A stretch of DNA of 24,200 nucleotides from CAIJXB01 sp964439595 (GCA_964439595.1 CAYTOK010000023.1:1-24200); one strand, 5' to 3'. Shown: positions 7,156 to 15,547, counted from the first letter of the stretch. The notes: generated from the sequence alone by a model not told the origin. Program-made: numbers and translations.

Positions 7156-7893
7156 ATGTCTGATATTTCTGCAAAAGCAGTAAAAGAAGCAGCACCTTCT
7201 AGAGAAAAAATCTGGGAAATGTTTGATGCTATTTCTAAAACATACGATCAAACTAACCGCTTAATGACTTTGGGATTAGATCTATATTGGAGAAAAAAAA
7301 TGGCCTCCTTTCTTCCTGCAAGAGATAATTTATGCTTACTAGATTGCGCAACAGGGACAGGTGACCAGATCATCTCTTTACTAAAACACTCTAAAAAAAT
7401 TAAAGAAGCCTTTGGCGTAGATCTTTCTGAGGAGATGATCGCCCTCTGCGAAAAGAAAGTCAAAAAAATATCCGGTAACGTAAAGGTTCATGTAAAAAAA
7501 GCAAGTATACTAAAGCTCCCCTTCCCTGAAAATGCGTTTGACTGTACAACCCTTTCTTTTGGAATACGTAACGTCGTAGATGTCCCTCTTTGTCTAGAAG
7601 AGCTATTAAGGGTCTTAAGACCTGGGGGAAGAGCTCTTATTTTAGAAACATCCCTCCCTAAAGGAAAACTGCTAAAAGCTCTTCATCTTTTCTATATAAG
7701 AAAGATTCTCCCTTTAATAGGAGGCTGGATATCCCAAAAAAAACATGCCTATAGATACCTTAATAAAACAGCAGAAACCTTTCCTTATGGAGATGCTTTT
7801 TGTAAAATGTTAGAAGAAGCAGGCTTTATAAATGTATCCTGCCACCCTCTTACATTTGGCTCTGTTTCCATTTACGTAGCGGATAAAACCTAA
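7156..7893 (+). CDS. menG: demethylmenaquinone methyltransferase (MenG/UbiE)
   Basis: This SAM-dependent enzyme methylates demethylmenaquinone in the last step of menaquinone synthesis. The 245-residue protein has the UbiE/COQ5 pattern: an N-terminal helix block (about 17-34, WEMFDAISKTYDQTNRL), glycine-rich motif I DCATGTGD (63-70), the acidic ribose-binding residue D89 in GVDLSEEM, and the 'FGIRNVVDV' block. Membership of a menaquinone cluster argues for MenG rather than a ubiquinone-only UbiE. The stop and the menF start share one base (TAATG), so the two are coupled. A weak ribosome site (AGGT) precedes the ATG; the gap to the preceding Inc-like gene is 84 bp, and no clear promoter was found there. 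Confidence 0.9.
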   Translation: MSDISAKAVKEAAPSREKIWEMFDAISKTYDQTNRLMTLGLDLYWRKKMASFLPARDNLCLLDCATGTGDQIISLLKHSKKIKEAFGVDLSEEMIALCEKKVKKISGNVKVHVKKASILKLPFPENAFDCTTLSFGIRNVVDVPLCLEELLRVLRPGGRALILETSLPKGKLLKALHLFYIRKILPLIGGWISQKKHAYRYLNKTAETFPYGDAFCKMLEEAGFINVSCHPLTFGSVSIYVADKT

Positions 7894-9095
7894 TGCGGCC
7901 ACCTAGGTATAGATATCTTGAAGAAGAAGTTGCAAAAATAGATATACCCTCTTTCCTTGCAACAGAGCCCATGCAACCTAAATGGTATCGCAAGTGTGCA
8001 AAGACAGGGGAAGAAAGAGCTGCCGTCGGTAGTATCATGACACTCACCTCTTTACCCTCTCAAATACACTTAGGCCCCACCGATTCTTTATATGGAGCGC
8101 TTTTTTTTTTAGATAAAAAAAAAGGGCCTCTTTGGAAGGATTTTTCTTCTACCTTTTTCTTTTTACCCTCCATTGAAATCATACAAAATGAAAGGGGGAC
8201 AAAAATTATCCGCCGTTTTTTTAAAGAGCCTAAAAAGCTCTTACTAGAAAATAGCGCTATAACAGCAGACAGCCTTATACTCCAACAAAAAGAACACTAC
8301 CCTACAGAAGACCTCTGGGGAAAAAGAGTTAACACCGTTTTACAGAGTATCGAAGAAAAAAAACTCCAAAAAGTTGTTTTAGCTAGAAAAACAACTTTCC
8401 TTATAGATCCGCCCTCTAACTTCTTCTATGCTTTAGAAAGACTCCTTAGTGTTTGTCCCTCTACAACAACCTTTGCTTTTGGAGTAAAACCTGAATCCTT
8501 ATTTCTAGGATCTACCCCTGAAAGCCTCTATGAAAGATCTGGAAGAAATTTAAAAGTCGACTCTATTGCTGGAACAAAAAAAAGAGGAAAAAACCTTATA
8601 GAAGAGGAGTCTTTAAGTCTAGAGCTCCAAAAAGGAGCTAAAGAAAATGCGGAAGTTGCCTTTGTAACAGATTTTCTCCTTAAAAAACTTATCCCCCTTG
8701 TAGAAAAAAAGACCCTTAAGAAATCCCCTACTTCCCTTATTAAAACAGATACCGTCCAGCACCTTTACCAAACACTAGAAGGAACCCTAAAACCCCATAT
8801 CACCGATATGGATCTTATTAAAGCGCTCCATCCGACACCTGCAGTAAATGGGACCCCCTCTTTAAAGGCAAAGAAGCTACTAGATAAGATAGAATGCTTT
8901 GATAGAGGCTTATATGCAGGAGCGATAGGCTGGATCTCTTCTAATAGATCTTCTTTTTCTGTAGCGATTAGATCAGCGCTGCTAAAGAAAAACTATTTAC
9001 ATGCCTTTGCGGGAGCTGGAATAGTAAAGGGCTCGGATCCTACAGCAGAATGGATGGAATTAGACCATAAAATATCTCACTGGAAAAATATATGA
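7893..9095 (+). CDS. menF: isochorismate synthase
   Basis: MenF converts chorismate to isochorismate, the committed step of the classical menaquinone route. The 400-residue protein has the C-terminal chorismate-binding fold: K160 in the LQKVVLARKT block (general base), E210 in GSTPES, the SIAGTKKRGK block (225-233), HPTPAVNG (313-320), YAGAIGW (341-347) and the Mg-binding AEWMELDHK (385-393). One change is visible: the usual EHxxVV segment reads ENAEVAF (251-257), so the conserved His is lost. It shares its first base with menG's stop and overlaps menD by four bases (ATGA). N-terminal about 140 residues are poorly conserved, as is normal. EntC/PchA-type synthases are alternatives, but the neighbours make MenF clear. 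Confidence 0.9.
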   Translation: MRPPRYRYLEEEVAKIDIPSFLATEPMQPKWYRKCAKTGEERAAVGSIMTLTSLPSQIHLGPTDSLYGALFFLDKKKGPLWKDFSSTFFFLPSIEIIQNERGTKIIRRFFKEPKKLLLENSAITADSLILQQKEHYPTEDLWGKRVNTVLQSIEEKKLQKVVLARKTTFLIDPPSNFFYALERLLSVCPSTTTFAFGVKPESLFLGSTPESLYERSGRNLKVDSIAGTKKRGKNLIEEESLSLELQKGAKENAEVAFVTDFLLKKLIPLVEKKTLKKSPTSLIKTDTVQHLYQTLEGTLKPHITDMDLIKALHPTPAVNGTPSLKAKKLLDKIECFDRGLYAGAIGWISSNRSSFSVAIRSALLKKNYLHAFAGAGIVKGSDPTAEWMELDHKISHWKNI

Positions 9096-10825
9096 CAACT
9101 ACTTCTACTATCGGCAGCTTTAACCTCCAAAGAGCAGACATCGTTATAAAGACACTATTATCTTTAGGGGTGCGTTACTTTTGCATTGCGCCAGGATCTA
9201 GGTCCACCCCTCTTATGATAGCTATAAGTAAACTCCCTAAAGAATACCGCTATGTACATTTTGACGAAAGAGGCCTTGGCTTCTTAGCTCTTGGCCTTGC
9301 TAAGGCGTCTAAAACTCCTGTCGTTATCCTAACTACTTCTGGCACTGCTGTAGCTAATCTTCTTCCTTCTATTATTGAAGCTTACCTAAGCAAAGTTCCC
9401 CTGATTATATTATCAGCTGATAGACCCCCTGAGCTACGAGACTGTGGAGCGAACCAAACAGTCGATCAAGTCAAAATGTTTAGCTCCTTCACTTCTTGGG
9501 AAATAGACCTAGCTTTTTCAGATCCCCTTTGCTCCCATGAATATCTAGCATCTAGTATAGCTTATGGCGTAAAAAGATCTCTAGAGGGTCCCGTGCAGAT
9601 CAACTGTATGATTAGAGAGCCTCTATTTTCTTTAGAAAAGCCTCCGCATATAGAGATGCATCCTTGCACCTATGAGCCTATTGAAAAAATTGCTCCCATG
9701 CCTTCTTTTACGAAGTGGGCTGAGATGTTATCTAGTCATAGTAAAGGTGTCATTATACTTGGCTCTGACGCTCTTTCTAATAATGAAGGGCTTCTCCTTA
9801 CTTTAGCAAAAAAGCTAAACTGGCCTATTTTTTCAGATATTCTTTCAGGAGGGAGAAAAATAGGGGAAAATGACTTCCATATGCAATACCCAGATATCTT
9901 CCTTAAAGCCTTTCCGGAGATACAAGCAGAAGCCATTTTACATATAGGCAATCGGATAACCTCTAAAACGATAGCTGAGTGGCTAAAAAGACAAAAAAAG
10001 GCAGCCTACTTTCAGGTAACAAATAATCCCCATAGACAAGACCCCTTAAACCTCGTGTCTTGGAAAATGGATTGCCAGCCAGAGCTATTTTTATGTTTAC
10101 TAAATCAGCTGCTACCTAATTTAGAAACTCCTAACAAATACTCCCCCTGGCTTTCTTTTTGGCAACATAGCTCTCAGATTATGCAAAAAGAAATACAAGA
10201 ATTTTTTCTGAAAAACAAGGCATTTTCTGAACCTGCCATTATGTATTCTCTACAAAAAGCTCCTCATCTTTTTTTCTCCAACAGCATGCCAATAAGAGAT
10301 GCGGATTTATTTCTATTTCCTAAAAAAGGGATAACCTTTACCGCGGGGAATAGAGGGGCCTCTGGAATAGATGGGAATATAGCAACGGCTGTGGGCTTAG
10401 CTTTAGCCTTAAAAAAACCTCTTGTTGCTGTCTTAGGAGACCTTGCAGCGCTTCATGACCTAAACTCTTTAGCCCTTATTAAAAGCTGCCCCATCCCTAT
10501 TACTTTCGTTATTATCAACAATCAAGGCGGAGGGATTTTTTCTTTTTTACCTATCAGCGAAGAAAAAGATCTCTTTGAAGAATTTGTGGCAACATCCCAT
10601 GAATACTCTTTTGACACTATCGCCAAAACCTTTTCTATCCCATTCTTTTATGCAGATTCTTGGGATAGCTGGAGCCTCGCTATAAACGAGCAAAAAAGCT
10701 GTATTATCGAATGCAGGACAAATAGAAAAGAAAACGTGCACCATCATGAAACTATCTATGCAACCGTTAAGGAAAAGCTATGCTCTTCTACCGCCTTTTT
10801 GGAAGCCCTGAGAAACAGCTCTTAG
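9092..10825 (+). CDS. menD: SEPHCHC synthase (MenD)
   Basis: This thiamine-diphosphate enzyme joins decarboxylated 2-oxoglutarate to isochorismate. The 577-residue length is close to the family norm. N-terminal features are the catalytic E59 in HFDERG and the blocks PGSRSTP (34-40) and SADRPPELRDCGANQT (108-123). The ThDP/Mg motif begins at G449-D450 (GDLAALHDLN) and ends at N477 (IINNQGGG), equivalent to D442/N469 of E. coli. The gene overlaps menF by four bases and menH by 46 bases, so the four genes menG to menH form one translationally coupled unit. No truncation is apparent. Confidence 0.95.
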   Translation: MTTTSTIGSFNLQRADIVIKTLLSLGVRYFCIAPGSRSTPLMIAISKLPKEYRYVHFDERGLGFLALGLAKASKTPVVILTTSGTAVANLLPSIIEAYLSKVPLIILSADRPPELRDCGANQTVDQVKMFSSFTSWEIDLAFSDPLCSHEYLASSIAYGVKRSLEGPVQINCMIREPLFSLEKPPHIEMHPCTYEPIEKIAPMPSFTKWAEMLSSHSKGVIILGSDALSNNEGLLLTLAKKLNWPIFSDILSGGRKIGENDFHMQYPDIFLKAFPEIQAEAILHIGNRITSKTIAEWLKRQKKAAYFQVTNNPHRQDPLNLVSWKMDCQPELFLCLLNQLLPNLETPNKYSPWLSFWQHSSQIMQKEIQEFFLKNKAFSEPAIMYSLQKAPHLFFSNSMPIRDADLFLFPKKGITFTAGNRGASGIDGNIATAVGLALALKKPLVAVLGDLAALHDLNSLALIKSCPIPITFVIINNQGGGIFSFLPISEEKDLFEEFVATSHEYSFDTIAKTFSIPFFYADSWDSWSLAINEQKSCIIECRTNRKENVHHHETIYATVKEKLCSSTAFLEALRNSS

Positions 10826-11511
10826 TTTTTTTACATGGCTTTTTAGGATCTCATCTTGATTTTCTTCCTTTAATAGAAGATTTAGAGAAAGATTTTTTTT
10901 GTCTAGCTATAGACCTCCCGGCTCACGGACAATCCTCCTATGAATCCCCTACCCTAAAAAGAATAAAAGATACTATCGCCTTTTTTAAGCAAAAGCCTAT
11001 CCTCATCGGATACTCTATGGGAGGACGTATTGCTCTAGAGCTGAGAGACTCTTTAGAGGCGCTTGCTGTTATTGTCCTATCCTCACACCTTGGTCTCTCT
11101 TCTTTAGAAGAACAAAAAAAAAAGTGGAAAGAAGACCTTCTTTGGGAGAAGAAACTCATTTCGTTAGCTCCTAAGGACTTTCTAAAGCTTTGGTATAATC
11201 AACCTATTTTCAGCTCCCTTGCTAAAAACACCCTGCTTTTAGAAAAGACTCTCACAAATAGGCTCTACAAAAACCCTAAAGAGCTATCTCTTCTTTTAAA
11301 AGAAATGAGCCTTGCAAAGCGACCTCGTCCTTCTATAGATCCTTGTTCTACCTACTTTCTCTTTGGCGAAAATGATGCTAAGTATAAAGCCCTTTATAGA
11401 AACCTTCCCGCATCTTACAAAGTAGATGGCGTTGAAAAAGCAGGACACGCACTCTTACTAGAAAATCCAAAAAAGTGCAGCGAGTTAATTAGCGCATACC
11501 TACTCAAATGA
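10780..11511 (+). CDS. menH: SHCHC synthase, alpha/beta hydrolase (MenH)
   Basis: MenH removes pyruvate from SEPHCHC to give SHCHC. The 243-residue protein is an alpha/beta hydrolase with oxyanion block LHGFLGS (18-24), nucleophile S79 in GYSMGG, D199 in FGENDA and H223 in AGHALLLE. The start lies inside menD, giving a 46-base overlap; it is supported by AAGGA six bases upstream (10769-10773), and the protein begins right at the first strand of the fold, so the overlap looks genuine. Position after menD agrees with the standard order. A generic hydrolase cannot be excluded from sequence alone, but location makes MenH by far the best call. Confidence 0.88.
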   Translation: MLFYRLFGSPEKQLLVFLHGFLGSHLDFLPLIEDLEKDFFCLAIDLPAHGQSSYESPTLKRIKDTIAFFKQKPILIGYSMGGRIALELRDSLEALAVIVLSSHLGLSSLEEQKKKWKEDLLWEKKLISLAPKDFLKLWYNQPIFSSLAKNTLLLEKTLTNRLYKNPKELSLLLKEMSLAKRPRPSIDPCSTYFLFGENDAKYKALYRNLPASYKVDGVEKAGHALLLENPKKCSELISAYLLK

Positions 11512-11648
11512 CCCACTATACTTTGCTCTCCAATATATTGAAAAAAACGACCTTGTCTAATTTCAGAAAGCTATGATATCGTTCCGGCTAGATACAGCTC
11601 TTTTTTTATTAAAAAACCTTTAAATAGCACTAGAAAAGGAAATACCTT

Positions 11649-12494
11649 ATGTCAGCAACCCTTGATAAACCCAAAAAACAAATAGAATGGACCCTCACTG
11701 GAAACTATCAAGATATCCTTTATCATAAAAACCAGGGGATTGCGAAAATTACCATCAATAGACCTGAGGTGCGCAACGCCTTTAGACCTCTTACCATAAA
11801 AGAATTATCCCACGCCCTATCTGATGCAAGAGATGATTCCACAATTGGCGTTATTATCCTTACAGGACAAGGAAAGGAAGCCTTTTGCTCTGGAGGAGAC
11901 CAAAGGATCCGACAGCACGCAGGGTATAGCGATGAAGAAGGGACAGAAAGACTCAACGTCCTCGATTTTCAAAGGCAGATTCGCACATGTCCAAAGCCAG
12001 TCATAGCTATGGTTTCAGGATATGCTATCGGAGGTGGACACGTACTTCACATCGTATGTGACCTTACTATAGCTTCAGATAATGCTATCTTTGGACAAAC
12101 AGGCCCTAAAGTGGGTTCTTTTGATGGGGGCTTTGGGGCTAGTTACCTATCTCGCCTTGTCGGACAAAAAAAAGCAAGAGAGATTTGGTACCTTTGTAAG
12201 CGCTACTCCGCAGAAGAAGCTCTTGATATGGGACTTATTAACTGCGTTGTTCCCTATGAAAACCTCGAAGAAACCACTGTAGATTGGTGCCGTACCATTT
12301 TAGAACATTCCCCCCTAGCTATTCGCTGCCTTAAGTCAGCATTTAATGCAGACTGCGATGGACAAACCGGAATCCAAGAGCTAGCAGGCAATGCTACGCT
12401 ACTTTATTACATGACAGAAGAAGCTAAGGAAGGACATAAAGCCTTCCTAGAAAAAAGAGCCCCTGACTTTAGTCAATTCCCTAAAAGGCCATAA
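11649..12494 (+). CDS. menB: 1,4-dihydroxy-2-naphthoyl-CoA synthase
   Basis: MenB cyclises o-succinylbenzoyl-CoA (Dieckmann-type) to 1,4-dihydroxy-2-naphthoyl-CoA. The 281-residue crotonase-fold protein shows CSGGDQ (80-85), the oxyanion block GYAIGGGH (124-131) and KVGSFDGGFGA (154-164) with the catalytic D159. The QTGP stretch (150-153) marks it as a type I enzyme that needs added bicarbonate; type II enzymes carry an acidic residue here. The C-terminal YYMTEEAKEGHKAF block is typical. A 137-bp gap separates it from menH, with AGGA 8 bases before the ATG, so a separate promoter is possible though none is convincing. The substrate-producing genes menC and menE are missing from the window. 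Confidence 0.95.
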   Translation: MSATLDKPKKQIEWTLTGNYQDILYHKNQGIAKITINRPEVRNAFRPLTIKELSHALSDARDDSTIGVIILTGQGKEAFCSGGDQRIRQHAGYSDEEGTERLNVLDFQRQIRTCPKPVIAMVSGYAIGGGHVLHIVCDLTIASDNAIFGQTGPKVGSFDGGFGASYLSRLVGQKKAREIWYLCKRYSAEEALDMGLINCVVPYENLEETTVDWCRTILEHSPLAIRCLKSAFNADCDGQTGIQELAGNATLLYYMTEEAKEGHKAFLEKRAPDFSQFPKRP

Positions 12495-12506
12495 AGACGA
12501 GATCCT

Positions 12507-13376
12507 ATGAAAACTAGACAAATTTGGATTGCAGCTGCAAGACCTAAAACACTTGCTGCAGGTATAAGCCCTGTTCTACTTGGATCAGCACTAGCCCTTT
12601 CTAAGGGCTTCTTCAATCCACTAATTTTTGTCATGACTCTACTTACAGCTCTTGGCATTCAAATCACCACTAACTTTGCTAATGACTACTTTGACTTTAT
12701 AAAGGGCGCTGATACAGAAAAAAGAAAAGGGCCACTGCGTGTAATGCAAGCTGGCCTAGTGTCTTCTTCCACCATGAAAAAGGTCATTTTTATTACCCTA
12801 GCATCCACTGCGTGCCTAGGCTCTTACCTTGCTTTTCAAGGAGGCATCGTCATTCTTTTACTTCTTTCCCTTTCGCTTGTTCTTGCTATTTTATATACAG
12901 GGGGGCCCTATCCTATCGCCTATCTAGGTCTTGGGGATCTCTTTGTACTAATCTTCTTTGGTCCTGTCGCTGTTGGAGGAACTTATTTTCTACAAACAGG
13001 ATCTTTTAGCGTAGAATCTCTTCTAGCAGGCCTTGGTATAGGACTTATCTCTGCAGAGGTTCTTTCTATTAACAACCTTCGCGATGTAGAAGAAGATGCT
13101 GCTGCAAATAAAAAAACCCTAATAGTGCGCTTTGGAAAACCCTTTGGTAAAATTAAATATATTTTATCTTTAAGCTTCGCTACCTTTATCCCTCTTTTTT
13201 TCCCCTCACACCCTTTCACACTCCTTACGTGGCTATTTCTAATCCCCGCTATCCCCTGTATCCGTCAAGTACTTTCTACAGAAGACCCCACCTTATTAAA
13301 TAGAACTCTTGCCAAAACGGGACAACTCGTTCTAATTTATGCTGTGTTATTTTCTATAGGACTTCTAATACGATAA
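12507..13376 (+). CDS. menA: 1,4-dihydroxy-2-naphthoate polyprenyltransferase
   Basis: MenA attaches the polyprenyl tail to 1,4-dihydroxy-2-naphthoate in the inner membrane. The 289-residue UbiA-superfamily protein has multiple membrane segments and the two aspartate-rich motifs: NDYFDFIKGAD (59-69) and NNLRDVEED (189-197), followed by the usual 'KKTLIVRFG' block (202-210). Only 12 bases separate it from menB, so they are cotranscribed. A bidirectional terminator follows immediately. The gene completes the route to demethylmenaquinone, which menG at the head of the cluster would methylate. Confidence 0.95.
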   Translation: MKTRQIWIAAARPKTLAAGISPVLLGSALALSKGFFNPLIFVMTLLTALGIQITTNFANDYFDFIKGADTEKRKGPLRVMQAGLVSSSTMKKVIFITLASTACLGSYLAFQGGIVILLLLSLSLVLAILYTGGPYPIAYLGLGDLFVLIFFGPVAVGGTYFLQTGSFSVESLLAGLGIGLISAEVLSINNLRDVEEDAAANKKTLIVRFGKPFGKIKYILSLSFATFIPLFFPSHPFTLLTWLFLIPAIPCIRQVLSTEDPTLLNRTLAKTGQLVLIYAVLFSIGLLIR

Positions 13377-13408
13377 AAAAAGACGCAATTTGGAGTTGCG
13401 TCTCTTTT
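13375..13408. terminator. bidirectional rho-independent terminator after menA
   Basis: AGACGCAA (13381-13388) and TTGCGTCT (13396-13403) form a perfect 8-bp stem with a 7-base loop, flanked by A6 on the left and CTTTT on the right. It can end the men operon on the plus strand and the hypothetical gene at 13419 on the minus strand, where the trailing T-run is longer. Confidence 0.8.
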
Positions 13409-13418
13409 ACTGGCTAAA

Positions 13419-13910
13419 TTAACGATGTGCGTGGATATATACGAGATTTTCTTTTGTAACAACTTCGTTGCGGCGTAACTGGATAAGGTCTTTTAAAGGC
13501 ACTTCATAGGTTGCATGCATTCTATTTTCCTTGTCATGAAGTATATCCATTGAGTAGATCGGCTCAATCCCCCCAGCATCATAGGAATTTGTTCCATCCT
13601 TAGCTAATTTCAAGTCGAGGGTAACAGTTCCTTGCCCCCCCATTTTTACAAAATTTAGGTCGGTTGTTTTTTCTGAAATTATTTTTGTAATGTGCATAAA
13701 AGGCTTATAAAATGGAAAGGATACAAGCTTCCTACCATCTGCTTGGTAGATTACTTTTATATTGCAGTTTTCGTACACCTTTTTACCTTTAAAGGTAAAT
13801 TCGTCTCCCATTTTTATCCGATCCCACTCTTGTATGACGCCCTCTATTTCATCGAATGGGTCATCGAGCAGAACCTGAATTGTTTCCTGGTCTGAACTTT
13901 CCGTTGGCAA
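13419..13910 (-). CDS. hypothetical protein with uncertain N-terminus
   Basis: The assigned frame encodes 163 residues from a TTG at 13910. I recognise no family; the sequence looks like a beta-rich soluble domain (strands around FTFKGKKVYENCNIKVIYQ and GGQGTVTLDLKL) ending in a polar helix. The TTG has no ribosome site. The frame remains open upstream to 14007 with no ATG, GTG or further TTG, and the added residues include a hydrophobic run (about LRALVSTVTLGIQGILSAFI). So either the gene has lost its true start, or that upstream part belongs to a decayed neighbour (see the Fic-type remnant) and translation starts within. A bidirectional terminator lies just past the stop, which supports transcription at some time. 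Could be a pseudogene. Confidence 0.45.
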   Translation of the reverse strand: MPTESSDQETIQVLLDDPFDEIEGVIQEWDRIKMGDEFTFKGKKVYENCNIKVIYQADGRKLVSFPFYKPFMHITKIISEKTTDLNFVKMGGQGTVTLDLKLAKDGTNSYDAGGIEPIYSMDILHDKENRMHATYEVPLKDLIQLRRNEVVTKENLVYIHAHR

Positions 13911-13981
13911 GTAATATACATTGTTAATAAAAGCAGAAAGAATTCCTTGAATTCCTAGCGTGACTGTAGAAACAAGAGCTC

Positions 13982-14164
13982 TTAGGGTATCTGCCTTTCG
14001 AAAAGCTTATGCTCAAGCACTAGAACATCCAGTTTCATAGCTTGAGATCCCTTGAATTGAATTTCATGCATTTGGATTTCCAAGGCTTTGCAGAAATACT
14101 CAAGCCAGCTCGTCATATCCATGCTATTGTTTCTGAAGAAAAGATCGAATTTACAGAAATATAG
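13982..14164 (-). pseudogene. remnant of a Fic-family gene (C-terminal part)
   Basis: A minus-strand frame, open from 14164 to the stop at 13982, reads FFRNNSMDMTSWLEYF, then CKALEIQMHEIQFKGSQAMK, then LDVLVLEHKLFERQ. This resembles the linker after the Fic domain ('DLTPWLEYFLEGL...', then '...L.ERQ..AL'). The catalytic HPFxxGNG motif is absent, and nothing upstream continues the gene past the palindrome at 14144. After ERQ, shifting one frame gives ADTLRALVSTVTLGIQGILS, which could be the rest of the C-terminal HTH, so a frameshift near 13990 is possible. The fragment marks an old, disrupted gene. The similarity is by eye and only moderate. Confidence 0.4.
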
Positions 14165-14211
14165 TTACTTTATCCCATGGGGTAATGTAACATTTCGTCT
14201 GTAAATTCGAT
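14144..14211. repeat. 68-bp imperfect palindrome
   Basis: Arms ATCGAATTTACAGA (14144-14157) and TCTGTAAATTCGAT (14198-14211) are perfect 14-mers. Inside them, in exact register about 14177.5, lie GTTAC (14164-14168)/GTAAC (14187-14191) and a centre containing CCCATGGG (14174-14181). The left half recurs as a direct repeat at 15548-15575. It may be the end of a small mobile element or a recombination site. A short palindrome CACTTATAAAGTG (14220-14232) follows. Confidence 0.6.
14147..14174 (+). repeat. left copy of 28-bp direct repeat
   Basis: GAATTTACAGAAATAT followed by AGTTACTTTATC matches 15548-15575 at 25 of 28 positions, the first 16 being identical. The two copies flank the SnoaL-like/SDR gene pair. 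Confidence 0.65.
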
Positions 14212-14359
14212 TGGAGGGCCACTTATAAAGTGACAATCGTTGAGTACTTAATAAAAGAATTAAAGGAATATCTCCCCGTCTATTGAGAAAATCAGAGCTA
14301 AGTTTGCCGATGAATCCAAAAAAAACGAAAAAAAAATCAAAAAAGAAAAGAGATCTATA
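14212..14359 (+). other. 148-bp leader of the SnoaL/SDR pair, with lysine-rich micro-ORF
   Basis: Between the palindrome and the SnoaL-like gene lies a very A-rich stretch. It contains a 16-codon ORF (14310-14360), starting MNPKKTKKK, whose TAA overlaps the next ATG (TAATG). A second frame, open from just after a TAA near 14270, runs into the SnoaL-like gene in frame. The micro-ORF might couple translation, but it could equally be chance in A-rich DNA. No clear promoter was identified. Confidence 0.25.
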
Positions 14360-14773
14360 ATGACTTTAAAGAACACTCAATCCTTTATTAAGGAAGTTGC
14401 TGAAGAGTATGCGAATAAAATTTGGAATCAAAAAGAATTTGGCACTATCGATCGATTAGTTCACAGGGATGTCCTAATTCATAGTCTACTTGGCGATTTT
14501 CAAGGAACTCAGGCAATAAAGGAAGTGGTACAGGCATGGCTAAAAGGCTTTCCTGATTTATCAGTGAAAAATGAATTGATCATTTCTGAAAATGACCTTG
14601 TGAGTATTCAATGGAGTGCTAATGGAACCCATAAAGGTGAATTTAAAGGTAAAAAGCCAACTGGAAAATCGGTCTCTTATAGTGGAGTTACCGTGTACCG
14701 CATTAACAATGGTCAAATCGTTGAATACTGGGCTTACTTAGATATGCAATACTTGCTCAGTCAAATTGAATAG
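14360..14773 (+). CDS. SnoaL-like / NTF2-fold ester-cyclase-type protein
   Basis: The 137-residue protein matches the small SnoaL-like polyketide cyclase/ester cyclase family of the NTF2-like fold: an N-terminal helix, a 'VHRDVLIHSLLGDFQGTQAIKEVV'-type block (about 35-58), then 'HKGEFKGKKPTGKSVSYSG' (about 90-108), VYRINNGQIVEYWAYLD (112-128) and a C-terminal LLSQ. Members bind or isomerise small ligands; the substrate cannot be deduced. It is cytoplasmic, with no signal peptide. Six bases separate it from the SDR gene, so the two form an operon, and the pair is flanked by direct repeats. A ligand shared with the SDR is a reasonable inference only. Confidence 0.75.
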   Translation: MTLKNTQSFIKEVAEEYANKIWNQKEFGTIDRLVHRDVLIHSLLGDFQGTQAIKEVVQAWLKGFPDLSVKNELIISENDLVSIQWSANGTHKGEFKGKKPTGKSVSYSGVTVYRINNGQIVEYWAYLDMQYLLSQIE

Positions 14774-14779
14774 GATTCT

Positions 14780-15523
14780 ATGACACCAAAAAAATTAGCG
14801 CTAATTACCGGAGCATCTTCTGGAATTGGAGCAGCCTTATCGCGAGAACTGGTCCAACGCGGATGGTCTGTCATTGGAATAGCTCGCTCTCAGGATAAAC
14901 TTACCACCCTTGAAAAAGAGCTTGGAGTTTCATTTATACCTGTTGTCTGCGACGTATCACAGAAATCAGAAATAGAAAAAGCTTCTAAGCAAGTCCTGGA
15001 GAAAGAAATGTATCCGACTCATTTCTTTCTGAATGCTGGGATCGCTGGGGAAAAGGTAATCGAAAATCCACAGGCCTTTGATCTTTTTATGCATGAAAAG
15101 ATCATGGCAGTTAATTATTTTGGTGTTTTATCGTTTGTCGAATTTTGGGAAAAACACGCTCAAAATAATGGTGGAGCTAATTTTATCGTTACAAGCTCAA
15201 TTAATGCTATCTTTGCACCCCCGACTGGAAGCGCTTATTGCGCCTCAAAAGCAGCCATCTCCAAAGCTTTTGAAAGTTTGTCCTTAACCTACTTTGAAAC
15301 AAATTTGAAATTTTCAACCATTTATTCCGGACCTGTAGCTACCGAAGGTCTTAAAGGCAACCTTCCTTTTACTTGGAAGCCTGAAAAAATGGCCAGATAT
15401 ATGGCCGATTTTGCTACCAAAGGAAAGTCTCATGGAGAGCCATCTCTCTTCTATGGAATTGTATGCCGCTTCTTAAGGGCACTCCCCTATCATTTGACTA
15501 TAAGAATCCTAAAAAGCTTGTAA
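14780..15523 (+). CDS. short-chain dehydrogenase/reductase
   Basis: The 247-residue protein is a classical SDR: cofactor motif TGASSGIG (10-17), NAG (85-87), catalytic S140 in VTSSINA, and Y153 and K157 in the YCASK block. Residues R36 and S37 after the second strand suggest a preference for NADP(H). SDRs of this type oxidise or reduce alcohols and ketones of lipids or small metabolites; the substrate is unknown. A C-terminal Leu/Arg-rich helix (about 225-245) might make weak membrane contact. AGGA overlaps the upstream stop, and the gene follows the SnoaL-like gene by six bases. The pair sits within repeats next to gene remnants, so horizontal acquisition is plausible. Confidence 0.85.
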   Translation: MTPKKLALITGASSGIGAALSRELVQRGWSVIGIARSQDKLTTLEKELGVSFIPVVCDVSQKSEIEKASKQVLEKEMYPTHFFLNAGIAGEKVIENPQAFDLFMHEKIMAVNYFGVLSFVEFWEKHAQNNGGANFIVTSSINAIFAPPTGSAYCASKAAISKAFESLSLTYFETNLKFSTIYSGPVATEGLKGNLPFTWKPEKMARYMADFATKGKSHGEPSLFYGIVCRFLRALPYHLTIRILKSL

Positions 15524-15547
15524 AGTAAAATAAGATTTTTATCCTGT

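Noticed and set aside
6976..7251. 91-codon minus-strand ORF across the Inc-like copy 2 / menG junction
   Set aside because: It overlaps two better supported genes on the other strand and has no ribosome site.
15078..15287. 69-codon ORF inside the SDR gene
   Set aside because: Alternative frame of a clear SDR; no support of its own.
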